15,642 bases of DNA, taken from assembly GCA_007123695.1 (NCBI GenBank), contig SLGN01000246.1:1-15642 (forward strand). Reading direction: 5' to 3'. The notes beneath the pieces are model-generated. The model saw only the letters and a list, made by a program, of their open reading frames with translations, did no database searches and was not told where the DNA came from. This document shows positions 1-5,757 of the stretch, piece by piece. The number at the start of each line of letters is the position of its first letter. The first letter of the stretch is position 1. Source of the DNA: Verrucomicrobiales bacterium. Its GTDB lineage: Bacteria > Verrucomicrobiota > Verrucomicrobiia > Verrucomicrobiales > DEV007. The position numbers and the translations under genes are program-made.

Positions 1-744
1 GAACGCAGGCGATTCGATCTGTCGGTGTTCCTCAAGGAGCTGAAGCAACGGGTCTCGGTCTTCTACAACCGCCGCAACGGCCGGGTGGGGACGCTTTGGG
101 AGGCACGTTTCAAGAGCGTGCTGCTGGAGGGCGGGGAGAACACGTTGCGCACCGTGGCGGCGTATATCGACCTAAATCCGGTGCGGGCGGGGCTGGCGAC
201 CAAGCCGGAGGACTACCGATGGAGCGGCTACGGAGAGGCTTGCGGCGCGGGCCGGGGAGCAGAGAAGGCGCGGGCGGGACTGATCTCGATCACACGGGAG
301 GGACTCGAAAATCCCGCGGATTGCACGAGGACAACCGGGTCAGCGGGAGCGGCGGCGACATCGGATCAAGCGGATTTGCCGGATTGGCCGGAGGTGCAGT
401 CCCGCTATCGGCTGCTGCTCTACTCGGACGGTCGGGAGCAGAAGCCCGACGAGGTGACGGGGGAAGGCGGACGCGGGGGGATCGCGGCTGAGGAGTGCGA
501 CCGGGTCGCGGAAGCGGGCGGAGTGGTGCCGATGGCGGAGGCGCTGCGGCGGAAGATCCGCTATTTCAGCGACGGGGCGGTGATCGGTTCGGCGCAGTTC
601 GTGGACGGCGTGTTCGAGAGGCTCAAGGCCGAGGGACGCACGGGGCCGAAGCGGAAAAGCGGGGCGCGACGGATGCGGGGGGCGGAGTTCGGCGAGCTGC
701 GTTCGCTGCGGGATCTGCGTCTCGACCCGGATGGACGCGGATGA
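1..744 (+). CDS. REP-associated tyrosine (IS200-like) transposase, 5'-truncated by window edge
   Basis: The frame is open from base 1 to the TGA at 742-744, so the GTG at 25 is probably internal and the true start lies left of the window. The visible 247 residues carry the C-terminal half of the Y1/HUH single-strand transposase fold: the block RRNGRVGTLW (codons 24-33), then YIDLNPVRAG (codons 55-64) and DYRWSGYGEA. This is typical of REP-associated transposases (RAYT). The HUH histidine pair would be upstream and is not seen, and I cannot fix the catalytic tyrosine. A C-terminal extension (RYFSDGAVIGS from codon 187, then GPKRKSGARRMRG) resembles the DNA-binding tail I associate with verrucomicrobial members. 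Family members normally act on dispersed palindromic repeats as single-copy domesticated genes. The gene is convergent with recJ. The family call is firm; activity is unknown. Confidence 0.82.
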   Translation, partial: ERRRFDLSVFLKELKQRVSVFYNRRNGRVGTLWEARFKSVLLEGGENTLRTVAAYIDLNPVRAGLATKPEDYRWSGYGEACGAGRGAEKARAGLISITREGLENPADCTRTTGSAGAAATSDQADLPDWPEVQSRYRLLLYSDGREQKPDEVTGEGGRGGIAAEECDRVAEAGGVVPMAEALRRKIRYFSDGAVIGSAQFVDGVFERLKAEGRTGPKRKSGARRMRGAEFGELRSLRDLRLDPDGRG

Positions 745-752
745 GGGATAGA

Positions 753-791
753 CGTCAGTGATTGCCCCTTCCGTCAGTGGGGAGTAGGGCA
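753..791. repeat. Short direct and inverted repeats in the transposase-recJ gap
   Basis: The 60-bp gap between the two converging genes holds two copies of CGTCAGTG (753-760 and 772-779, 19 bp apart) and short complementary arms (TGCCC 763-767 with GGGCA 787-791, or CCCC 765-768 with GGGG 779-782). There is no T-run on either strand, so it is not a standard intrinsic terminator. It could be a remnant REP-like palindrome associated with the transposase, or chance in GC-rich DNA. Confidence 0.25.
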
Positions 792-804
792 CCTCGCGAA
801 CCGC

Positions 805-2499
805 TCAGGATTTCCGAATGGCCTGGATGACGACGTTGAGCTGCTCGCGGCCGCGGAATTCACTCCGGTCCACGGTGAAGGCGATGTCCCATGGCGGTTT
901 GGGCAGGGCGGTTTCGGCACCGTTGAAGTAGATGGCATCCCGTTCGGCGCCGTCCTGTTCGAAACGGAATTTGATGTGGCGTTCCTTGATGATGCGGGGT
1001 TCGCCGGCGACGCGGACCCCCTCCGCCATGAAGAGCGGCTGCGGGTTGCTCGCTCCGAAGGGCCGGAGGAGTTCGTAGCTGTCGAGCAGTTCGAGGGAGA
1101 GTTCGGAGAGCCGGATCGACGCGTCGAGGTGCAGCTTGGGCACGAGGGTCTCGGCGTCGGCCTGCGCCTTGACGCTGCGCACGAGGGCGTCGCGGAAGGC
1201 GTCGAGCTGCTCCTCGCGCACGCTGACGCCGGCCGCCATTTCGTGTCCGCCCCCGGCGACGATGAGGTCGCGGCAGGAGTCGAGAGCCTCCACCAGGGAG
1301 ACGCCGGGGATGCTGCGGCCGCTGCCTTTGCCGAGCCCGTTTTCGTCGATGCCGATGATGAAGGCGGGGCGGTGGTATTGTTTCGAGATGCGCGAGGCGA
1401 CGATGCCGACGACTCCGGGATGCCAACCGCGCGCACCGACGACGATGGCGTAGCTGCGATGGTCGGGTCCCATTTCCTCGATGAGCCGCTCGGCGGCCTC
1501 GCGCGTGGCGAGTTCGAGATCCTGGCGTTCGCGGTTTTGGCGGTCGAGGGATTCGGCGAGGAGGCGAGCTCTTTCCGGATCGTCGCAAAGGAGGAGGTCG
1601 AGGGAGGTCTGGGCGGTGTCGAGACGGCCAGAGGCATTGAGCCGCGGCCCCAGCTTGAACCCGACGTCGTGGCTGCGGATGGGGCTGGTGACGCCGGCGA
1701 CGGATTTCAAGGCCACCAGTCCGGGATGGATGGTCCGCTCGAGCTGGGCGAGGCCGCGGCGGGCGAAGAGGCGGTTCTCGCGCTGGAGCGGCACGATGTC
1801 GGCGATGGTTCCGAGGGCGACGAGGTCGAGGTGCTCCTTGAGGTCGAAGCCCGGCAGAGGCCGGGCCCGGAGCAGTGCGTGGACGACCTTGAAGACGACG
1901 CCGGCGGTGCAGAGGTAGTGGAAGTCGTCGCCCAGCTTGGGATTGACGAGGGCGACGCATTCGGCGAGCCCGTCGGGGGAGGGCTCGTGGTGGTCTAGGA
2001 TGACGAGGTCGATGCCGCGCTCGCGGAGCAAGACGGCTTCTTCGCGGGAGTTGGTGCCGCAGTCTGCGGCGACGATCAAATCGGGCACGCCGCCCTCAAG
2101 GCAGTGTTCGATGCCTTTTCGGCTGAGGCCGTAGCCCTCCTCGAGGCGGGTCGGCAGAAAGGTGCGGGGAGCGAGGCCGTAGGCGCGGAGGACGCGTTGA
2201 AGGAGCGCCAGCGAACTGACGCCATCGACGTCGTAATCGCCGTAGAGGACGACTGTCTCGCCCCCATCGACGGCCCGGAGGAGCCGACCCACGGCATCTT
2301 CGACGCCGGCGAGGAGATGGGGGTCGCTGAGGTCCTTGAGGCGGGGATGGAGAAACTGCGCGAAGCGCTCGCGCTCGACGTGCCCGCGCTGCAAGGCCAG
2401 CGAAACCACGACGGGCGCGAGCCCGAACTCCCGCGCATACTCGCGCACAAGGACGGGGTCGGGGGGCTCGGCGAGCACCCATCTGGGGGTTGCGGACAT
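805..2499 (-). CDS. recJ: Single-stranded-DNA-specific 5'-3' exonuclease RecJ
   Basis: RecJ degrades single-stranded DNA 5' to 3' in RecF-pathway recombination and mismatch and base excision repair, in the cytoplasm. The 564-residue product has the DHH-phosphoesterase motifs in order: YGDYDVDG (86-93), AADCGTN (144-150), the DHH triad LDHHEP (168-173), LGTIADIVPL (229-238) and GPRLNASGRLD (284-294). The DHHA1 part follows with GWHPGVVGIVASR (358-370), GKGSGRS (389-395) and GGGHEMAAG (416-424). The remaining ~110 residues correspond to the OB-fold region. Length matches the usual ~560-580. The start MSATPRW has an AAGGTG Shine-Dalgarno 5 bases upstream. The gene lies 103 bp downstream of trpC on the same strand with no clear terminator between them, so co-transcription is likely. 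All metal-binding aspartates and histidines of the motifs appear intact. Confidence 0.97.
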   Translation of the reverse strand: MSATPRWVLAEPPDPVLVREYAREFGLAPVVVSLALQRGHVERERFAQFLHPRLKDLSDPHLLAGVEDAVGRLLRAVDGGETVVLYGDYDVDGVSSLALLQRVLRAYGLAPRTFLPTRLEEGYGLSRKGIEHCLEGGVPDLIVAADCGTNSREEAVLLRERGIDLVILDHHEPSPDGLAECVALVNPKLGDDFHYLCTAGVVFKVVHALLRARPLPGFDLKEHLDLVALGTIADIVPLQRENRLFARRGLAQLERTIHPGLVALKSVAGVTSPIRSHDVGFKLGPRLNASGRLDTAQTSLDLLLCDDPERARLLAESLDRQNRERQDLELATREAAERLIEEMGPDHRSYAIVVGARGWHPGVVGIVASRISKQYHRPAFIIGIDENGLGKGSGRSIPGVSLVEALDSCRDLIVAGGGHEMAAGVSVREEQLDAFRDALVRSVKAQADAETLVPKLHLDASIRLSELSLELLDSYELLRPFGASNPQPLFMAEGVRVAGEPRIIKERHIKFRFEQDGAERDAIYFNGAETALPKPPWDIAFTVDRSEFRGREQLNVVIQAIRKS

Positions 2500-2504
2500 T
2501 CCGG

Positions 2505-2526
2505 CACCTTAGAGAGATCGCCTCTC
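2505..2526 (-). promoter_or_regulatory. recJ ribosome binding site with adjacent hairpin
   Basis: On the minus strand AAGGTG (2510-2505) sits 5 bases before the recJ ATG. Just upstream is a small hairpin, GAGAG (2526-2522) and CTCTC (2516-2512) around a 5-base loop. This is one of the few clear Shine-Dalgarno sequences in the window. The hairpin does not cover the Shine-Dalgarno and its role is unknown. Further upstream, complementary CGCCGA/TCGGCG arms (2541-2546, 2571-2576) add weak structure to the trpC-recJ spacer. Confidence 0.4.
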
Positions 2527-2602
2527 CTGTAAAGGGCGCTCGCCGAAGACCTCGACTTCTCCCCCTACCGTCGGCGTCTCCAGGAGCCGGCCGACAGCCC
2601 TC

Positions 2603-3448
2603 TCAACTTGCCGGGAGACCGCTTTTGAGCTCCGCGAGCTTGGCGGACTTGTCGGGGGCTCGCATCAGGGCCTCGCCCACGAGGATGGCGTCGGCGCCCC
2701 ACGAGAGAATGCGCTGCGCGTCTCCGCCCGAATGGATGCCGCTCTCGCTGACGAGGATCTGCTCGGGACCGACTTCTTCGGCGAGGCGCTCGGTGGTCGA
2801 GAGATCGACTTCGAAGGTGCGCAGGTTTCGGTTGTTGACGCCGACGATGCGGGCGCCGCCGTCGAGGGCGCGCTCCATCTCGGCGAGATCGTGGACTTCG
2901 ACGAGGACGTCGAGCTGGCATTCTTCGGCGACTGCGAGGAGCCGCAGGAGTTCTTCCTGCTCGAGCGCGGCGACGATCAGCAGGATCGCGTCGGCCCCGG
3001 CAACGGACGCCTCGTAGATCTGGACTTCGTCGACGATGAAGTCCTTGCGAAGCAGGGGCAGATCGACCATGGCGCGGATCTGGGAAAGGTAGGAAAGGCT
3101 GCCCTGGAAATATTTCTCGTCGGTGAGCACGGAGAGGGCGTCGGCTCCGGCAGCGGCGTAGGCTTCGGCGACGGCGACGGCGTCGAAGTCGGGCGCAATG
3201 ATCCCGGCGGAGGGCGAGGCCTTCTTGACCTCGGCGATGACGGCGAGCTCGGCCCCGGTTTCGGCGCCGTCTTCGCCGCGCGGGCGCAGGGCGGCCCCGA
3301 GTCCGCGGCCCAGCGCCGCCTCGAAGGAGCGGAACTCGTCCCTCGCCAGGGCCGCGAGCCGCAGCTTGTCCTTGCGCGGCGCGAGCCGCTCGACCTCGGC
3401 ACGCTTGTCGGCGAGGATTTCGTCGAGTTTGTTTCCGAAGGTCTTCAT
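2603..3448 (-). CDS. trpC: Indole-3-glycerol-phosphate synthase
   Basis: This enzyme closes the indole ring of 1-(2-carboxyphenylamino)-1-deoxyribulose 5-phosphate in tryptophan biosynthesis. The 281-residue (beta/alpha)8 protein shows every catalytic residue of the family with its usual spacing: E73 and K75 in AEVKKASPS, K135 in LLRKDFI, E184 in LVEVHD, N205 in GVNNRNL, and E235-S236 in SESGI. The phosphate-binding end is LVGEALM (256-262). It is slightly longer than typical (~255-265) because of a Gly/Glu-rich insertion at about 50-66, before the E-x-K motif. No other trp gene adjoins it; it heads a unit with recJ. The ATG start at 3448 begins MKTFGNKLDEI, the expected N-terminal helix, and has only a weak Shine-Dalgarno. 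A structured ~100-nt leader precedes it. Confidence 0.97.
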   Translation of the reverse strand: MKTFGNKLDEILADKRAEVERLAPRKDKLRLAALARDEFRSFEAALGRGLGAALRPRGEDGAETGAELAVIAEVKKASPSAGIIAPDFDAVAVAEAYAAAGADALSVLTDEKYFQGSLSYLSQIRAMVDLPLLRKDFIVDEVQIYEASVAGADAILLIVAALEQEELLRLLAVAEECQLDVLVEVHDLAEMERALDGGARIVGVNNRNLRTFEVDLSTTERLAEEVGPEQILVSESGIHSGGDAQRILSWGADAILVGEALMRAPDKSAKLAELKSGLPAS

Positions 3449-3481
3449 GTCCCGTGTTGCTCAGGGGCCGAAAGCGCCCGA

Positions 3482-3523
3482 ATTGGCGGCTCTTCCTAGC
3501 CCGTATCTGGCTACGCCGCCAAT
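3482..3523 (-). promoter_or_regulatory. Two-part hairpin in the trpC leader
   Basis: ATTGGCGGC (3482-3490) pairs perfectly with GCCGCCAAT (3515-3523). Nested inside, TAGCC (3497-3501) pairs with GGCTA (3509-3513), leaving a 7-base apical loop and an asymmetric 6-versus-1 internal loop. That makes 14 pairs in all. If transcription starts near 3554 this lies in the untranslated leader, ending about 34 nt before the trpC ATG. No U-run follows on either strand, so it is not a simple terminator. No tryptophan-rich leader peptide is visible. The structure is seen directly; a regulatory role is inference. Confidence 0.4.
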
Positions 3524-3527
3524 GCAA

Positions 3528-3547
3528 AATTTTTGCCTTGAAAAATT
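3528..3547. repeat. AT-rich inverted repeat in the divergent control region
   Basis: AATTTTT (3528-3534) and AAAAATT (3541-3547) form a 7-bp inverted repeat around GCCTTG. In a GC-rich window this AT-rich symmetric element stands out. It overlaps the candidate -35 hexamer of the tRNA promoter and lies just downstream of the trpC -10 element on the other strand. It could be a protein-binding site or a promoter-melting element. Confidence 0.35.
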
Positions 3548-3568
3548 CCGGAGATCCTCCATTATACC
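3538..3568 (+). promoter_or_regulatory. Candidate promoter for tRNA-Gly (and prmA)
   Basis: TTGAAA (3538-3543) matches 5 of 6 bases of the sigma-70 -35 consensus. TATACC (3563-3568), a 4 of 6 match, lies 19 bp downstream. A start near 3575 would give a short 5' extension before the mature tRNA at 3597. The spacing is longer than the ideal 17 bp, so the call is tentative. Confidence 0.4.
3561..3566 (-). promoter_or_regulatory. Perfect TATAAT -10 element facing trpC
   Basis: Read on the minus strand, 3566-3561 is an exact TATAAT, rare by chance in DNA this GC-rich and located ~115 bp upstream of trpC. No good -35 is present at 15-18 bp spacing; TTGAAC at 3595-3590 is too far (23 bp). It overlaps the candidate -10 of the opposing tRNA promoter, so the two may exclude each other. 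Confidence 0.4.
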
Positions 3569-3596
3569 GTCCGCTCCGCCACACGGCGGGTTCAAA

Positions 3597-3671
3597 GCGG
3601 GTGTAGCTCAGGGGTAGAGCGCAACCTTGCCAAGGTTGATGTCGTGAGTTCGAATCTCATCACCCGCTCCA
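3597..3671 (+). tRNA. tRNA-Gly (anticodon GCC), CCA encoded
   Basis: A complete cloverleaf can be drawn. The acceptor GCGGGTG (3597-3603) pairs with CACCCGC (3661-3667). The D stem is GCTC/GAGC (3606-3609, 3617-3620). The anticodon stem CAACC/GGTTG (3622-3626, 3634-3638) carries the loop TTGCCAA, placing anticodon GCC at 3629-3631. The T stem GTGAG/CTCAT (3644-3648, 3656-3660) carries the loop TTCGAAT. The discriminator is T3668, usual for bacterial tRNA-Gly, and CCA is encoded at 3669-3671. It decodes GGC/GGU. prmA begins 42 bp downstream without an intervening terminator. Confidence 0.97.
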
Positions 3672-3674
3672 TTT

Positions 3675-3694
3675 TCGGCCTCGCCCAAGGCCGA
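3675..3694 (+). promoter_or_regulatory. Hairpin between tRNA-Gly and prmA
   Basis: TCGGCCT (3675-3681) pairs perfectly with AGGCCGA (3688-3694) around the loop CGCCCA. It starts 3 bases after the tRNA CCA and ends 18 bases before the prmA GTG. The T-run (3672-3675) precedes rather than follows the stem, so it does not look like a terminator for the + strand. It could mark 3' processing of a tRNA-prmA transcript or affect prmA translation; both are inferences. Confidence 0.4.
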
Positions 3695-3712
3695 CCGCAA
3701 CTCAAGCCCACC

Positions 3713-4576
3713 GTGGAGACCGTTTTCTGCTGGTCGAAGTTTGTCGAGGAAAGCCAAGTGGAAGATTGGGAGGAGCGCTTCTCCCTCGAGGAAATTCCCT
3801 ACGTCCTCGAGAAATCCGCCGACAGGCGCCGCTGGAAAATTTCGGTCCACTCGACGGACCCTGCCGAGACCGCCGAGCTGCACGCTCGCCACGGGGGATC
3901 GGTCTCCGAGCTGCCCCCCGAATCTTGGCAGCCGAAGGCCCCTCCCCGCCCGCGCCCCCCGTTGCGCATCCGCGACCATCTCCTCGTGGTCGGCAGCGAC
4001 GACGAGGCGACTCTGGCTGAAGTCGGGCGCGAACACCCCGACCGCATCGTCCTTGGGTTTCCCCCGCAGCTCGCCTTCGGGACCGGCGAGCATGCCACCA
4101 CCGCGAACTGTCTGCGCTTCGTAGTGGATTTCGCGAAACGCCGCCGCGGCGAGCCTTGGCGGATGCTCGACCTCGGCAGCGGCAGCGGCATCCTCGCGGT
4201 CGCGGCGGCGAAGCTGGGGGCAGTCGATGTCGTCGCGGTGGAGAACGACCCGCTCGCGCTGCGCTGCGCCCGGGAAAACGCGGTCCGCCACGGCGTCGCC
4301 GACCGCATCGAGTTCCTCGGGGACGATGCCGTCGATCTTCTCTCGACCCCTCCGCCTGCGGGATGGGACCTCGTCGCAGCGAATCTCTTCAGCGATCTCC
4401 TGGAGACCCTGTTCCCGCGATTTCCTGCCTGCCTGAACCGGCGGGGCGAGGTCGTCGTGTCCGGCTTTCTCGCGACCCAGGGCGAAACCGTCTCCCGCGC
4501 GGCCCGCACCGCCGGCCTGCCTTTTGCGGAGCTGCGCCGCCGCGGCAAGTGGATGGCCGGGCGCTGCCTCGCCTGA
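3713..4576 (+). CDS. prmA: Ribosomal protein L11 methyltransferase family (PrmA)
   Basis: PrmA uses S-adenosylmethionine to methylate ribosomal protein L11. The 287-residue product, numbered from GTG 3713, has a divergent N-terminal substrate-recognition region (1-75) and a Pro/Arg-rich linker (75-86). The PrmA signature AFGTGEHATT (121-130, family form AFGTGxHxTT), SAM motif LDLGSGSG (152-159), acidic VENDP (176-180) and AANLFSDLL (222-230, equivalent to ANILAxxL) follow. The frame also reads back into the tRNA (GTG 3644), which cannot be the start. GTG 3713 is the first reasonable one, though no Shine-Dalgarno supports it. It sits 42 bp after tRNA-Gly and may be cotranscribed. The N-terminus is weakly conserved, so the substrate could differ from L11. 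Confidence 0.87.
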   Translation: METVFCWSKFVEESQVEDWEERFSLEEIPYVLEKSADRRRWKISVHSTDPAETAELHARHGGSVSELPPESWQPKAPPRPRPPLRIRDHLLVVGSDDEATLAEVGREHPDRIVLGFPPQLAFGTGEHATTANCLRFVVDFAKRRRGEPWRMLDLGSGSGILAVAAAKLGAVDVVAVENDPLALRCARENAVRHGVADRIEFLGDDAVDLLSTPPPAGWDLVAANLFSDLLETLFPRFPACLNRRGEVVVSGFLATQGETVSRAARTAGLPFAELRRRGKWMAGRCLA

Positions 4577-4644
4577 GGGCGGGCGAAAAGCGTCTTTGCG
4601 AAGCGCTGCTGCGGGGTGTAAGGCTACTGCGTATCCGCCCGCCC
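4577..4644 (+). promoter_or_regulatory. Structured spacer between prmA and the PIN-TRAM gene
   Basis: GGGCGGGCG (4577-4585, right after the prmA stop) is perfectly complementary to CGCCCGCCC (4636-4644). Inside lies a second hairpin, AGCG (4589-4592), a bulged T, CTT (4594-4596), loop TGCG, AAG (4601-4603), CGCT (4604-4607). The result resembles a closed domain with at least one internal arm, ending 26 nt before the next ATG. There is no U-run. It could be a terminator-like or leader RNA structure; GC-richness makes chance pairing possible. Confidence 0.35.
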
Positions 4645-4670
4645 CTCCCGCATTCGTTCTCCGCGAAACG

Positions 4671-5684
4671 ATGAGCCAATACGCCCTCCTCAACGTCGTC
4701 CGCATGTTCTTCCTGCTGCTCGCGGGATTCGTCGGCGCCCTCGTCTCGATGGGGGTGGCGGTCCACATCTGGTGGTTCGGCGCGCTGATCGGGCTGGGGT
4801 TCGCCTCGCTGGTGATCGTGATCGACATCGTGCTGAGGCACCTCACCTTCCGTTCCTTCTCGCACGGGACCTTCGGGCTGCTGGTGGGTCTGCTTTGCGC
4901 CTGGCTGGTGGCGAGCATCGGATTCTTCGAGACCGAGTGGCTCCAGCAGTTCCCGCTCGCGGGCAGCGTCTTCAACCTCGCCATCTTTCTCGGCTTCGGC
5001 TTCATCGGGGTGATGCTGGCGCTGCGGAGCAAGCGGGAGGAGTTCTCGCTGCTGATCCCCTACGTGCGGTTCCGCCAGGATGCCCTGCACGACCTCCCCA
5101 CCCTGCTCGACACGAACATCATCATCGACGGACGGCTCCCCGGAATCTGCGCGGCAGGCTTCCTCGGCGGTGCGCTGGTGGTGCCCCGCTTCGTCCTCGA
5201 GGAACTCCAGAAGATGGCCGAATCGTCCGACGAGCTGCGGCGCGACCGCGGCAAGCGGGGGCTCGATTCGCTCAACTCGATGAAGGCCACCGACGGCATC
5301 GAACTGACGGTGCGCGACGAGTCCTTCGAGCCCGGTCTGACGACGGAGTCGAAAATGGTGCAGCTCGCGGATCTGATGGGCGGACGCATTCTCACCAACG
5401 ACACCAATCTCGGCAAGATGGCCCGCCTCAAGGGCATCTCGGTGCTGAACCTCAACGAGCTCTCGCTCGCCCTGAAGCCGATCGTGACACCCGGCGACGA
5501 GCTCGCCCTGGAGCTCGTCAAGGGCGGCAAGGACGACCACCAAGCCGTGGGCTACCTGCCCGACGGAACGATGATCGTCGTCAACCACGCCAGACGCTTC
5601 ATCGGCACGACCCAGAACATCGTCGTGGCCGGCGCGGTGCAGACGAGCGCGGGCCGGCTGATTTTCGCAGAGCTGCGCAAATGA
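4671..5684 (+). CDS. Membrane-anchored PIN-TRAM domain protein (YacL-like)
   Basis: The 337-residue protein starts at ATG 4671 (MSQYALLNVV). The frame is open further upstream, but the first membrane helix directly follows this Met. There are four predicted membrane segments (about 9-30, 33-53, 66-86, 100-118). A PIN nuclease-like domain follows (about 143-262) with its acidic residues: D147 in LLDTNIIIDGR, E177/E178 in VLEELQ and D244 in LTNDTNLGK. The C-terminus (about 270-331, PGDELALELVKGG to GAVQTSAGRLIF) is a TRAM RNA-binding domain. This order (membrane-PIN-TRAM) matches Bacillus YacL and relatives. PIN domains cleave RNA with Mg2+ or Mn2+; the target here is unknown. No antitoxin gene is adjacent, which argues against a VapC-type toxin. 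Its stop overlaps the ATG of a 21-codon ORF judged unsupported. Confidence 0.92.
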   Translation: MSQYALLNVVRMFFLLLAGFVGALVSMGVAVHIWWFGALIGLGFASLVIVIDIVLRHLTFRSFSHGTFGLLVGLLCAWLVASIGFFETEWLQQFPLAGSVFNLAIFLGFGFIGVMLALRSKREEFSLLIPYVRFRQDALHDLPTLLDTNIIIDGRLPGICAAGFLGGALVVPRFVLEELQKMAESSDELRRDRGKRGLDSLNSMKATDGIELTVRDESFEPGLTTESKMVQLADLMGGRILTNDTNLGKMARLKGISVLNLNELSLALKPIVTPGDELALELVKGGKDDHQAVGYLPDGTMIVVNHARRFIGTTQNIVVAGAVQTSAGRLIFAELRK

Positions 5685-5757
5685 TCGCAAGAATACGCGA
5701 TCGCGCCATGCAAACCGAGCAGAGTCTCGGGGTTCCATCCGTCTGACGATCTGTATC

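Noticed and set aside
3644..3712. Upstream extension of prmA to a GTG inside the tRNA T arm
   Set aside because: It would make the tRNA part of a coding frame; the tRNA cloverleaf is complete and PrmA homology begins after 3713.
4671..5684. VapC-type toxin of a toxin-antitoxin pair
   Set aside because: The PIN domain has four membrane helices and a TRAM domain, matching YacL-like proteins, and no small antitoxin gene adjoins it.
5681..5746. A 21-codon ORF overlapping the PIN-TRAM stop by ATGA
   Set aside because: Too short, no recognisable features, and the overlap may be chance; it contains the palindrome CGCGATCGCG (5696-5705), which alone is not evidence of function.
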